DNA of 64,000 bases from Prevotella sp. MA2016 (GTDB lineage: Bacteria; Bacteroidota; Bacteroidia; Bacteroidales; Bacteroidaceae), in assembly GCF_000619825.1 (NCBI RefSeq), contig NZ_JHUW01000009.1, forward strand, positions 248,001 through 312,000. The letters are read 5' to 3'. Below, piece after piece: positions 1-8,722 of the stretch. The notes under the pieces are model-generated. The model ran no database searches, was not told the origin of the DNA, and saw only the letters and a program-made list of their open reading frames with translations. Numbering within the stretch: position 1 is the first letter of the stretch; each line of letters opens with the position of its first letter. Position numbers and translations under genes: made by a program.

Positions 1-7
1 AGAGATA

Positions 8-562
8 TTGAATAATATCATTAAGTTGTATATTAAGGAAGGTTATATTGAGGCAGACTTCACATTTTCGATTGGAGCAATGTATGCTGATAATAAAGTT
101 CCCATTCCTATTTGGCGCTTTGACAAATACCCAAAACAATGTGAAGGTGTTATCAATTTGAAGAGGGCAGATAAACTGATAGAAGATGGCACACTACATT
201 CTTGTATTGTAGATTTACCTTTTCTGGTTACCAAAAAGGAATGGACTGAAAACTGCAAGATGCACCAACGCTTCAACTCATTCAATGATATGGAAGAGGC
301 TACAGAGGCTAATAAGAATATGTTGAGGCTGTCTTATGATAAGTTGGAGAAGAAGGGCATAATGATAATGAAAACGCAAGATATATATACTGCAGGTCGT
401 CAAATATGGTTTAGCCATTTGGTTCATCAATGGGCTGTTGAGCAAGGCTTTAGTGTCATTGATAAATTCATTCTGACTTCCAATGTGCGAATGCTTAGTG
501 CTGGAATGAAACAGAAATGCGCACGAAAATATCATTCGTATTTCTTTGTATTCAGAAAATAA
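8..562 (+). CDS. Probable DNA methylase-like protein, 5' end outside window
   Basis: About 184 residues are visible and the frame stays open to the window edge. The first usable codon is a TTG at base 8, so the true start is probably upstream and this is a C-terminal part. The layout resembles a class I SAM-dependent DNA methylase: a motif like the catalytic (D/N)PP(Y/F) appears as VDLPFLV near residue 70. The C-terminus has the alternating strand typical of these enzymes (ARKYHSYFFVF). The DLPF variant is unusual, so activity is uncertain. It is cargo of the comM-inserted element and is convergent with its recombinase. A phage or mobile-element methylase is the best guess, not a firm call. 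Confidence 0.45.
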   Translation: MNNIIKLYIKEGYIEADFTFSIGAMYADNKVPIPIWRFDKYPKQCEGVINLKRADKLIEDGTLHSCIVDLPFLVTKKEWTENCKMHQRFNSFNDMEEATEANKNMLRLSYDKLEKKGIMIMKTQDIYTAGRQIWFSHLVHQWAVEQGFSVIDKFILTSNVRMLSAGMKQKCARKYHSYFFVFRK

Positions 563-566
563 TATG

Positions 567-598
567 AAAGGACTGATGACTATTCATCAGTCCTTTTC
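567..598 (+). terminator. Strong intrinsic terminator after the methylase-like gene
   Basis: A perfect 13-bp stem (567-579 with 584-596) closes a 4-base loop (CTAT). The left arm starts with AAA and the right arm ends in TTT followed by TCT, so it can work on both strands. It begins 5 bases after the stop codon of the preceding gene. Confidence 0.85.
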
Positions 599-668
599 TA
601 ATATATAAAAATGATACACCACCCCTCAATATTTCCAATATTTGACTCCGGAAATTTTTTCTACTGTT

Positions 669-698
669 CCCAATGAATTGGGTGAATTGACAATTCAC
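669..698. repeat. Two adjoining perfect palindromes
   Basis: CCCAAT-GA-ATTGGG (669-682) is joined directly to GTGAATTG-A-CAATTCAC (682-698); they share base 682. They lie between the ends of two convergent genes of the integrated element. No U-tract follows, so they do not look like a terminator. They could be binding sites for an element-encoded protein; the role is unknown. Confidence 0.5.
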
Positions 699-755
699 AA
701 AATCTGTTAGGGATATATTGAAAGACCTTAATCCACAGGCTCAAAAGTCACATCT

Positions 756-2975
756 TCACTTGTTCTTCTGCTGCTTCTCGTACTCTCTCAAAGCCTCATC
801 TCTATTCATATATTTAACCTTGGCAGACAATAAAGCTAATTCTTTGTCTATTTCATCCATCTTTTGTTTCTTTTCATCATCAGTTAGTTTCTTATGTTTC
901 TTGATTTTGTTCTTTCTATTATACAAATATTTTCTCCTCTTGGAGACTTCCTCATAAGTAGTATCTTTCACCACATAAGGAACACAAGTTGGTAATCCAG
1001 TATTATACTTCTTTCTCCACTTCTTATACTTGGTATTTTGCTCTATAGCCTCTGAAGACAAACCTTCAAGTCTCTCAAATGAGTGGGCAACAGATGGTTG
1101 ATTCGCACAATATTTAACGAATTCTTTTGCGGATACGATTTCATCACTTATAACAAAATAATCCACACCTCCTTTTCCCATTTGTTCAATTACACTTGGC
1201 TGCTTCTTCATAAAATCCTCATAAGGGAAATAATTAGCGCCATGATAAATAACGGCTTTCCCCCTTTTGCATTTTAATATATTCTTTTCTTCGTCATAAT
1301 AGATTAAATCGTAAACATTGAAAGCATCATGTAAGGAGATTGTACTTTGCTTTAGAAGCCTATAAGCATAAATCCAATCCCTTGTGACACCGTCGGAGAA
1401 TCGTATTCTAATAACATCTATGCTGGGTGTTAAGTTATAAACATAGATATTATCAATCACTGCCAAAAACAACTCTCTTAATGTTATAAGATTCTTCTCT
1501 TCAACAACTTTTTTAATAACAGCACCAATATTGGATTTTGCATTAAGCCTTTTGTTATTAAGAATATTCTTCTGAGTTAATTCTTCTTTTAGTTTAATAT
1601 GTTTTATTTTCTCTTCTTCAAGTTCCTCAATAATTTGGTCATATACAGATTTTCTTTCTTTATTATCTGCACTAGAAATACTCTCTCTTATTGCCGTCTT
1701 ATAATCTATAGCATTTTTTTCCAATTCCTTCTCAATTTCTACAATATGCAAATTGTTTATCCTTATTTCCTCTCTTAACTTTTTTTCTACTTTCGGATTC
1801 AAATCGAAGAAATCTCCAACAGCACTTTGAGAACCATCATACAAATCTAAAATCCCTCTAGCTTTTGTTGCCAACGCAACAATCGCTTCTATGTTTTCTT
1901 TATTAACACCTCGGAGTCCACACTTTCCACCTTCATCATAGGAACTACAGTAATAGTGGTTGTTTAACCCAGTATAATGACCATACATCTTTTTTCCACA
2001 TTTACCACAATATATCAGTCTTGATAAAAGATAAGTGTGCTTTGAACTTTCCCTTTTAGAACGGAAATTAGCTTTGTTATCTTCTAACATGGAACTAACT
2101 AAACCCCATTGCTCTTTTTTTACAATAGGGTCAATACTATAAGATTGTTTATTATATTGCCGTTCACCTATATACCATCTATTATTTAAGTATGCAGCAA
2201 TAACAGCACCTTGCCATTTTGTTTTATCTCTACTGATTGGTACATCTGTTGATTTTTTACGGTAGGTTTCTTGATAACCTTTAAACAAAGGTGAATGTAG
2301 TCTGTATTTACTTGCTGTCGGCACACCTTCCAAATTGAGTATTTCAGCAATCTTATCAGTGGAATATCCATGCTCATACAAGTTGAAAATTCTTTCAATA
2401 ACTCCCCTTCTTGAATTATCTACCTTGATTTCCTTTCCCTTTTCAGTTTCAACTACATAGTAACCATCTGACAAATGACCAACGTACAAACCTTTTTGGG
2501 CAGCTTCGTTCCGCCCTCTCATGGTACGTATTCTCATCTTTTCCGCTTCTTTTTCACCATACGTTGCCGCACCAAATAAGTAATCCTTTGTTTTGGTAAT
2601 TTCCTCTTTGGTTACTCTATCTAAAGTCCAAGAATCAATGTCCTTTATAAATATGGGGATTTTATGGTCATTAAACCATCTAACTCGGTCTATAAGATTA
2701 TATGGATTTCTTGAAATTCTTGTCCATTCAAAAATATAACACACATCTACTTTATGTGCCTCAACTGCATCCATAAGGTCTTGCAGACTTTTACGAATTG
2801 GCTTGTTGGCATCAAGACCTGAGATTTGTTCTTGGAAAATCAATTCATTGGGCACTTCATAACCGTCCTCTATGGCTTGCTTTTTTAACACTGCCACTTG
2901 ACTCTCCAAACCCAACTTAATCTGTTGGGGGGTTGATACTCTTGCCAGCAAGGCTGCACGTTGTTTCTTTGCCAT
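756..2975 (-). CDS. Large serine recombinase (integrase) of the comM-inserted element
   Basis: The 739-residue protein catalyses site-specific integration and excision. The N-terminal resolvase domain holds the nucleophile in ALLARVSTPQQ (Arg12, Ser14), and conserved arginines sit in EWTRISRN (about 83-90). A recombinase domain follows (about 160-300). A zinc ribbon has Cys323, Cys326, Cys343 and Cys352, then a charged coiled coil (about 395-475). Roughly 200 further residues, lysine-rich at the end, follow; usual large serine recombinases are about 450-600 residues and lack these. The gene starts about 75 bp from the comM junction and reads into the element, the normal position for an integrase beside its attachment site. 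Codon use is AT-rich, unlike the genes to the right. Confidence 0.9.
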   Translation of the reverse strand: MAKKQRAALLARVSTPQQIKLGLESQVAVLKKQAIEDGYEVPNELIFQEQISGLDANKPIRKSLQDLMDAVEAHKVDVCYIFEWTRISRNPYNLIDRVRWFNDHKIPIFIKDIDSWTLDRVTKEEITKTKDYLFGAATYGEKEAEKMRIRTMRGRNEAAQKGLYVGHLSDGYYVVETEKGKEIKVDNSRRGVIERIFNLYEHGYSTDKIAEILNLEGVPTASKYRLHSPLFKGYQETYRKKSTDVPISRDKTKWQGAVIAAYLNNRWYIGERQYNKQSYSIDPIVKKEQWGLVSSMLEDNKANFRSKRESSKHTYLLSRLIYCGKCGKKMYGHYTGLNNHYYCSSYDEGGKCGLRGVNKENIEAIVALATKARGILDLYDGSQSAVGDFFDLNPKVEKKLREEIRINNLHIVEIEKELEKNAIDYKTAIRESISSADNKERKSVYDQIIEELEEEKIKHIKLKEELTQKNILNNKRLNAKSNIGAVIKKVVEEKNLITLRELFLAVIDNIYVYNLTPSIDVIRIRFSDGVTRDWIYAYRLLKQSTISLHDAFNVYDLIYYDEEKNILKCKRGKAVIYHGANYFPYEDFMKKQPSVIEQMGKGGVDYFVISDEIVSAKEFVKYCANQPSVAHSFERLEGLSSEAIEQNTKYKKWRKKYNTGLPTCVPYVVKDTTYEEVSKRRKYLYNRKNKIKKHKKLTDDEKKQKMDEIDKELALLSAKVKYMNRDEALREYEKQQKNK

Positions 2976-3000
2976 CTTCTATCAAGTTAGATTACGGATG

Positions 3001-3008
3001 CAAAGATA
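3001..3008 (-). promoter_or_regulatory. -7 box of the recombinase promoter
   Basis: The minus strand reads TATCTTTG, an exact match to the Bacteroidota TAnnTTTG element, 25 bases upstream of the recombinase ATG. It lies between the gene and the comM junction, so the integrase has its own promoter inside the element. Confidence 0.7.
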
Positions 3009-3051
3009 CAAAAAAGAAAAAAACGATAGTAAATTCTTTATGTAATTATTG

Positions 3052-3981
3052 TTAATATATTCCATTCCAGAACAGTACGCCATTATGCGCTAAACTCACC
3101 TCACCGGGCTGCGCTTTCTGCGTGCCACCTGTCATAGCCACCTGAGAAATGGTGTGATGCGGACTACGGAAAGGACGCTGAGATATCAGCGATGTGCCAC
3201 TGGGAAGGATGCCTGCCACCGAATGTATCTGGGTGGTTTCCAAACTCTCTGCTAACGACAATGGTGGCAAAATGCTTGGTAAACGTTTAGCCATCATCGA
3301 CTTACCACTACCTGGAGGACCTATCAGAATCACGTTATGACCACCAGCGGCAGCTACCTCTAAGGCACGTTTCACACTTTCCTGCCCGCGCACATCAGCA
3401 AAGTCGAGATCAAACGCATACTGATGATCATAAAACTCCTTACGAGTGTCAACAACCGTAGGTTCACAAGTATTACAGCCGTTCAGGAAGCCAATCACAT
3501 CTGCCAGATTATCCATTCCCAAGACATCCAGCTGATTCACAACAGCGGCTTCACGCACATTCTCCTTGGGTACTATCAAGCCCTTAAACTTCTCCTTTCG
3601 TGCACGGATAGCAATTGACAATACACCGCTGACAGGCTTTATCTTGCCATCCAGGCCTAATTCGCCAACCATCATATACTGCGAAAGGAGTGTTTCGCTG
3701 ACCTTACTATAAGCCGCCAAAATACCAATAGCCAAAGGTAAGTCATAGCTGCTACCCTCCTTACGGATGTCGGCAGGACTCATATTAATTGTCAGGTCGG
3801 CTGTTGGGGCTTTAAAACCATTATTCTCGATAGCAGCGCGAATACGGTCATAACTCTCTTTGACTGCAGTATCGGCTAAGCCCGACAAATGGAACATTGT
3901 ACCTCTAGTGAGATTAACCTCAATGGTTATGGTAGTAGCTTCAAGTGCTGTAACGGCTGCGCAATAGGTTTTTACAAGCAT
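3052..3981 (-). pseudogene. 5' half of comM/yifB (Mg-chelatase-like AAA+ ATPase), split by insertion
   Basis: The family is a hexameric helicase that aids branch migration in natural transformation; full length is about 500 residues. Only 309 residues remain. The ChlI-like N-terminal domain (about 1-170) is complete. The Walker A loop GPPGSGKSMMAK is present. The reading then breaks inside Walker B: GVLF is followed by WNGIY and a stop instead of the usual LDE. The remainder should lie at the other end of the inserted element, outside the window. It follows the TlpA-like gene by 7 bp and was probably in its operon. No downstream frame here encodes the missing half, so a simple frameshift is unlikely. 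Confidence 0.88.
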
Positions 3982-3988
3982 GATGATT

Positions 3989-4990
3989 CTAGTTGATTAA
4001 TTCTTGTATCTTTTTGTCCAAATCTTGATAATTTAATGAGTGACCCACAATCTTACCTTGGGCATCGATAACAATATTATCAGGCAAATAAGTTAGTCCA
4101 ATCTGTTGTAAAACAGGCGTTTCCCACATGCGACCATCGCAAATAACTGGCCATTTAATGGAGTCGCGCTCAACAATCTGTCGGCAATCCTTCACGCTAC
4201 CATCAACACTGATACTCAGCATCTTGAATACGCCTGGGTGCTGCTTACTGAGGCGTGCCAACTGATTCTGGATGCTTATACTTTCATAATTCCACGAAGC
4301 CCACAAAGTAATCACATTCACCTTGGCATTCAAATCTGCAGATGAAACGCTCTCACCATTCAGTCCTCTACTGCTGAACGACGGCAAACGATTACCAACT
4401 TTAATAGCTTTGAGCGCATCAAGTTGACGACTGATGGCAGATAAAGACGTGTTTTCAGGCTGTGCGGCCTGAACAGTACGAATCAACTGCTGAATCTTAG
4501 CGTAATCGGGATTGGGAGTTTGTATAAAATATCTATTCAACAGATAAATAGAAATAGGAGATGATGGCTTTTCGTTGATAAACGCGGCAGCTTCCTTGAT
4601 AACCTCAGGAGGCGTCATATTATTGGTTTTCAAACGGAAAGCTGTCATCTCCTTATTTGTATCAGTGCCCTTTACCTCTGCTTCCTTCAGATGCGAAGCA
4701 TCGCCCTCTAAAGTAAGGGTAACGCCTGGCTCTGCAAATACAGGAATCTCAGAGAAGTTTGGGAACACCAACACAAGAGTAACAGGCTCGGTGATGGGTG
4801 CCTGATAAGTAAACTCAGCCCGGTTTACACCGATGGTATCGAGTTTATGAGCACCATTCAAGCCATAGACATAGAGTTCCCCTTGATTAAAGCCCTTGAA
4901 ACTACCCTCTATCTTGAATTTCTTCTGGCCATTGCCACAAGAGAGCAGAAAAAGTGCTACCAAACAAGTAAGGAACCCCGACTTCTTCAT
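3989..4990 (-). CDS. Thioredoxin-fold lipoprotein (TlpA-like) lacking the CxxC motif
   Basis: The 333-residue protein has a lipoprotein signal (LFLLSCGN, lipid Cys near 18). A DUF4369-like beta domain (about 25-115) and a helical linker follow, then a TlpA/AhpC-type thioredoxin fold (about 200-333). Family members normally read WASWCxxC at the active site; here it is WASWNYES, so both redox cysteines are missing. It therefore cannot act as a normal dithiol oxidoreductase and may be a binding or structural protein of the cell envelope. It lies 4 bp after the TPR lipoprotein gene and 7 bp before comM, so the three look like one operon. Confidence 0.8.
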   Translation of the reverse strand: MKKSGFLTCLVALFLLSCGNGQKKFKIEGSFKGFNQGELYVYGLNGAHKLDTIGVNRAEFTYQAPITEPVTLVLVFPNFSEIPVFAEPGVTLTLEGDASHLKEAEVKGTDTNKEMTAFRLKTNNMTPPEVIKEAAAFINEKPSSPISIYLLNRYFIQTPNPDYAKIQQLIRTVQAAQPENTSLSAISRQLDALKAIKVGNRLPSFSSRGLNGESVSSADLNAKVNVITLWASWNYESISIQNQLARLSKQHPGVFKMLSISVDGSVKDCRQIVERDSIKWPVICDGRMWETPVLQQIGLTYLPDNIVIDAQGKIVGHSLNYQDLDKKIQELIN

Positions 4991-4994
4991 CTTC

Positions 4995-6656
4995 TTATTT
5001 CTCTATCTTCTCAAGTTCGATATCGTTAGCTGCATACTTAGCAAAAGCAGGATCCTTTTTAATGGCCTCCTTCAAAGCCTCAGCAGCATCGCTGTTGTTA
5101 CCCATACGAGCACTCATCAAAGCCTTCAGATACTCAGAAGTAGCATCAGGGTTCTGAATATACTTCAGTGTAACAGCAGCTGATACATAGTCATGATTCA
5201 AGATCTGAGCCAACACTGCACTGTTAGAGTAAACCTCAGCAAAGTTCTCCTCAGCCTGAGCATAGTTACCCTTTGCCAGATTCAGGTTACCCATAATCTC
5301 TGCCAGTCCGTTAGCATCAGTAGCGCTGGCGATATAACGCTCAGCAGTAGCTACGTCACCATCTTTCAGAGCCAGCAGACCAAGGTTGGCATTAGCCTCA
5401 GGCACATTCTTAGCCTTCTCCAGATACTGCTTGGCAGCCTCATAGTTACCCTGCTTGTACTCTACAGTAGCCAGGTTGTTATAAGCACGGTAGTCGTTAG
5501 GATAAACCTGAGCGGCAGTCAGATAAACCTGCTTTGCCTCGTCGGGTGTTGACTTCAGGGTTGCACCATACAGAATTTCCTCGATACTCAGCTTGGTAGG
5601 ATCGGCAGCCAACTGCTCCAGGATCTGTTCGTCGCTACGACCGATTGTCTCGTAATTAATAGTGAGACGAGCACGGCGCAACTCGGGCAGAACACCATCA
5701 GCCAACTCACGGAAAGCGGTAGAGATATTCTTAATCTGCTGCTCACGCTCCTGAGGATCCTTATACATAGAAAGAACGCGCAGGATAACCTCCTTGTCCT
5801 GAATATTGCTTGCCTTTACCAACTCCTGGAAGCCCTCCCAGTCCTGAGCTGTGTACTTAGCGTCAACAGGTGCATCGAGCTTAATCTTCTTCAGCTCCTG
5901 GTTTACATACTTCTCAGAAACCTTCTGACGCTCACCAGCCAACTTATCGTTGATGCTGAAACCACCATCAGGTGAAGCATAGGCAGAAACCTCAATATTG
6001 TCGAGATTCAACTTCTCACGATCATTGTTGATCTGCTTAAGCATACGAACGAACTCCTGAACAGAATTATTCTTCAACTCACTCTTACGGAGTTTAGCCT
6101 GCTGAATCAGGAACTTGATGTTTGCATCAAGCTTCTTCTTAGTGATACGCTGATAAGCATCAGGAGCAACTGCAGCCTGAGCAGTAAGAATGGTACGCTT
6201 ATACAGCTCTGAAGTAGCAATAATACCATTTGCTACCTTAACAGCAGGAACCTCCATCTTCTTATTACCAATACGGGCATCGAATGTAAGGAACATCTCA
6301 GCCTTGTTATCACCAGCATAAGCAAAGCTAGTCTTCATGGTGTAGTTACCACCCATGCGATAGTTGATAGTCTGGTCGTTACCACGAACACTCTCACCCT
6401 GGAAAGTAGCGGTGGTACCCTTTTCAACTACGCCGTTAGAATAGCGCAACTCGGGCACGACTGTAACTACAGCCTTTTTCTTCATATACTTCTCAGGAAA
6501 GTGGCCATTGATAGTAGCTGGAACAACGCCCTTCTGAGTCTCAAGCGGATTTGGGGTTACGGTGAAATTATCTGCTGATAACTCGCCGAGTTTAGAACAC
6601 GATGTAAACATCATCAGCGTAGCTGCTGACAGTAGTAGAATTTCTTTTTTTTGCAT
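4995..6656 (-). CDS. TPR lipoprotein with an OmpA-like region
   Basis: The 553-residue envelope lipoprotein has the signal MQKKEILLLS and lipobox MMFTSCS. Beta-rich N-terminal sequence is followed by a helical region with an OmpA-like stretch (VSAYASPDGG, about residue 220). At least five tetratricopeptide repeats fill the C-terminal half (for example NDYRAYNNLATVEYKQGNY). The start was set at the ATG at 6656, because the longer open frame runs backwards through tRNA-Leu. No good promoter lies between the tRNA and this ATG, so it is probably read from the tRNA promoter. Peptidoglycan-associated scaffolding is plausible from the domains but not shown. Confidence 0.78.
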   Translation of the reverse strand: MQKKEILLLSAATLMMFTSCSKLGELSADNFTVTPNPLETQKGVVPATINGHFPEKYMKKKAVVTVVPELRYSNGVVEKGTTATFQGESVRGNDQTINYRMGGNYTMKTSFAYAGDNKAEMFLTFDARIGNKKMEVPAVKVANGIIATSELYKRTILTAQAAVAPDAYQRITKKKLDANIKFLIQQAKLRKSELKNNSVQEFVRMLKQINNDREKLNLDNIEVSAYASPDGGFSINDKLAGERQKVSEKYVNQELKKIKLDAPVDAKYTAQDWEGFQELVKASNIQDKEVILRVLSMYKDPQEREQQIKNISTAFRELADGVLPELRRARLTINYETIGRSDEQILEQLAADPTKLSIEEILYGATLKSTPDEAKQVYLTAAQVYPNDYRAYNNLATVEYKQGNYEAAKQYLEKAKNVPEANANLGLLALKDGDVATAERYIASATDANGLAEIMGNLNLAKGNYAQAEENFAEVYSNSAVLAQILNHDYVSAAVTLKYIQNPDATSEYLKALMSARMGNNSDAAEALKEAIKKDPAFAKYAANDIELEKIEK

Positions 6657-6681
6657 AAAATAAAGTTTCAGTATTTTTGTG

Positions 6682-6766
6682 TGCCACGAGCGGGACTCGA
6701 ACCCGCACAACCTTTTATGGTCAAGGGATTTTAAGTCCCTCGTGTCTACCATTCCACCATCGTGGC
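6682..6766 (-). tRNA. tRNA-Leu (anticodon TAA)
   Basis: On the minus strand the acceptor stem GCCACGA pairs with TCGTGGC. The anticodon stem AGGGA/TCCCT carries the loop CTTAAAA, giving anticodon TAA (codon UUA). A long variable arm as expected for Leu and a T arm with GGTTCGAGTCC are present. The 3' CCA is not encoded. Confidence 0.95.
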
Positions 6767-6780
6767 TCCATTTAGCGGTG

Positions 6781-6812
6781 CAAAGGTAAGTCTAATTATT
6801 GGAATGACCAAA
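6781..6812 (-). promoter_or_regulatory. Promoter of tRNA-Leu
   Basis: On the minus strand TTTG (6809-6812) is followed after exactly 20 bases by TACCTTTG (6781-6788), a textbook Bacteroidota promoter. Transcription should begin a few bases before the tRNA. It probably also drives the TPR lipoprotein gene beyond it. Confidence 0.8.
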
Positions 6813-6826
6813 CTTTTTATCTTTTT

Positions 6827-7375
6827 TTAATTCCAAACCCTCAGAATACTACCATCAAAGCCAACTTTATACCTATAAAGTCCGATTCCAGGGGTGCCTT
6901 CAGCCAAAACACCATTATTTACGTTATAACTACGCTTGCATTTATCACAATGTAGATATACGCCATTATTCTGCCAAACAAGGGGGTAACGACGACCTCC
7001 TGAATCCTTCAGACAATTAGAGCACTGTCCTTCGTAGGCCACAAGGATATTGTCGTAACTGCTTAAACCCACAATAATACAGTTGTTTGCTCCAAGTGCA
7101 TAAGTCAGGCGTGACTCACGGTCTGTATTCAAACGTATGTCTTCTACTGCACCATCAAAGTTTCGTGTAGTTTTCAAATGTCGCACCCCTTGCTCCATGC
7201 TCGTTTCTATCTTTATAAACTGCCCGGGGTTTGTGAGCATAGCCGTTAACTGACAAGGTAAGGGATGCAGCGTGGAATCAAACACAAAACGGCATTCATA
7301 TTCACGATATATATTCTCGTCACCTACACAAGCCATCAACAGGCAACAGAGCAGGAAGGAGAGCCAACGTTTCAT
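6827..7375 (-). CDS. Small lipoprotein with two CxxC pairs, function unknown
   Basis: The 182-residue protein has a lipoprotein signal (LLCCLLMACVGDE). Two CxxC knuckles (QCSNC near 118, HCDKC near 144) sit in a beta-rich domain and look like a zinc ribbon or a Rieske-like fold without the histidines. No family function is recognised. Its ATG overlaps the argH stop (ATGA at 7372-7375), so it is translated from the same message as argH. It is followed by the tRNA-Leu promoter, so it ends the operon. Confidence 0.65.
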   Translation of the reverse strand: MKRWLSFLLCCLLMACVGDENIYREYECRFVFDSTLHPLPCQLTAMLTNPGQFIKIETSMEQGVRHLKTTRNFDGAVEDIRLNTDRESRLTYALGANNCIIVGLSSYDNILVAYEGQCSNCLKDSGGRRYPLVWQNNGVYLHCDKCKRSYNVNNGVLAEGTPGIGLYRYKVGFDGSILRVWN

Positions 7376-8703
7376 GCCAACAGTTTCTTTTCAGCCTCGG
7401 TCATGCGCTCAAAATGGAATCCATCAAGCGTCAGTTGCATCAAAGCTTCAATCTTGTCGTTGCACAGATTGCCTATACTACCCTCGTGGGTGTGATGAAT
7501 ATCATGACTGGCCTTGAAAGTGCCGGCTTCGATATCAAGACCCACCTTTTTATAGGCATCGCGGAACGGCATACCATCAGCAGCTAAGCGATTCACCTCC
7601 TCGACTGAGAACATCGGATCATACATAGGATTGTCGAGGATGTGCTCATTTACTTCTATCTTATTAATAATGTAGGCACACATCTGCAGACAATCCTTCA
7701 ATTCGCCAAAAGCAGGCAAGAACACCTCCTTGATAATTTGCAGGTCGCGGAAATATCCAACAGGCAGATTATTCATCATCAGAGTAATCTGCTGAGGTAG
7801 CGACTGCAGTTTATTAGACTTGGCACGGATAAGTTCGAACACATCCGGGTTTTTCTTGTGAGGCATGATACTCGAGCCTGTTGTACACTCCTTCGGCAGT
7901 TTTACAAACGAGAAATTCTGCGAGTTAAACAAGCAGGCATCGAAAGCCATCTTAGCAATGGTACCAGCGATAGTCGCGATAGCAAAACCTACATTACGCT
8001 CCATCTTGCCACGACCCATCTGAGCATAAACCACATTATAATCCATAGAATCAAACCCTAACAGATTGGTAGTCATGGTACGATTCAGGGGGAATGAGCT
8101 ACCATAACCAGCTGCACTTCCTAATGGATTGCGATTGGTCATCTTGTAAGCAGCCTGCAGGAACAGCATGTCATCAGCAAGACTCTCGGCATAAGCGCCA
8201 AACCAGAGTCCGAAGCTGGAGGGCATAGCAATCTGCAAATGGGTATATCCTGGCATCAGTACATCCTTATACTGATTACTCTTCTGAATCAACTCATCAA
8301 AAAGAATCTTCACCTCTTCGGCTATCTCCATCAACTCGTGGCGGGTAAACAGTTTCAAATCCACCAGCACCTGATCGTTACGCGAACGACCAGAATGAAT
8401 CTTCTTACCGATATCTCCCAGCTTGCGTGTCAGCAGCATCTCGACCTGCGAATGCACATCTTCCACATCATCCTCAATGACGAACTCACCTCGTTCGCAA
8501 AGCTGATAGATATTCTTCAACTCAGCCAAAAGCAGGGTTAACTCATCCTTCTCAAGCAAACCAATACTTTCCAACATGGTGATATGGGCCATTGAACCAA
8601 GTACATCATACTTGGCCAGATAGAGATCCATTTCGCGATCACGACCTACGGTAAAACGCTCAATCTCCTTGTTGATCTCAAAATTCTTCTCCCAGAGTTT
8701 CAT
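7372..8703 (-). CDS. argH: Argininosuccinate lyase
   Basis: The 443-residue cytosolic enzyme splits argininosuccinate into arginine and fumarate, the last step of arginine synthesis. The fumarase/aspartase-superfamily signature GSSIMPHKKNPD with the catalytic serine loop is intact. HSGRSRND and the substrate-binding TRxEL-like region are also present. Length is normal for Bacteroidota ArgH. It sits 19 bp after the SRPBCC gene and overlaps the following lipoprotein gene by 4 bases. No other arginine gene is near, apart from the unrelated argS. Confidence 0.96.
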   Translation of the reverse strand: MKLWEKNFEINKEIERFTVGRDREMDLYLAKYDVLGSMAHITMLESIGLLEKDELTLLLAELKNIYQLCERGEFVIEDDVEDVHSQVEMLLTRKLGDIGKKIHSGRSRNDQVLVDLKLFTRHELMEIAEEVKILFDELIQKSNQYKDVLMPGYTHLQIAMPSSFGLWFGAYAESLADDMLFLQAAYKMTNRNPLGSAAGYGSSFPLNRTMTTNLLGFDSMDYNVVYAQMGRGKMERNVGFAIATIAGTIAKMAFDACLFNSQNFSFVKLPKECTTGSSIMPHKKNPDVFELIRAKSNKLQSLPQQITLMMNNLPVGYFRDLQIIKEVFLPAFGELKDCLQMCAYIINKIEVNEHILDNPMYDPMFSVEEVNRLAADGMPFRDAYKKVGLDIEAGTFKASHDIHHTHEGSIGNLCNDKIEALMQLTLDGFHFERMTEAEKKLLA

Positions 8704-8722
8704 CTCATTTATCGATTATCAA

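Larger units (their letters stand above)
1..3069. mobile_element. Right end of an integrative element inserted in comM
   Basis: This is the terminal part of an integrated element whose other end lies left of the window. It carries a methylase-like gene tail and a large serine recombinase next to the junction. The junction is inferred from the comM gene, which follows its family through the codons for GVLF (to base 3070) and then runs into unrelated AT-rich sequence with a stop codon at 3052-3054. The stretch is visibly richer in A and T than the genes beyond 3070. Whether it is a prophage or a conjugative or mobilizable element cannot be told from this end. Confidence 0.75.

Noticed and set aside
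3052..3981. comM shortened by a sequencing frameshift
   Set aside because: The sequence beyond 3070 encodes no comM remainder in any frame and leads straight into a recombinase promoter, so insertion explains it better.
6657..6752. N-terminal extension of the TPR lipoprotein to base 6752
   Set aside because: The extra 32 residues are translated tRNA-Leu sequence; the lipoprotein signal begins at the ATG at 6656.
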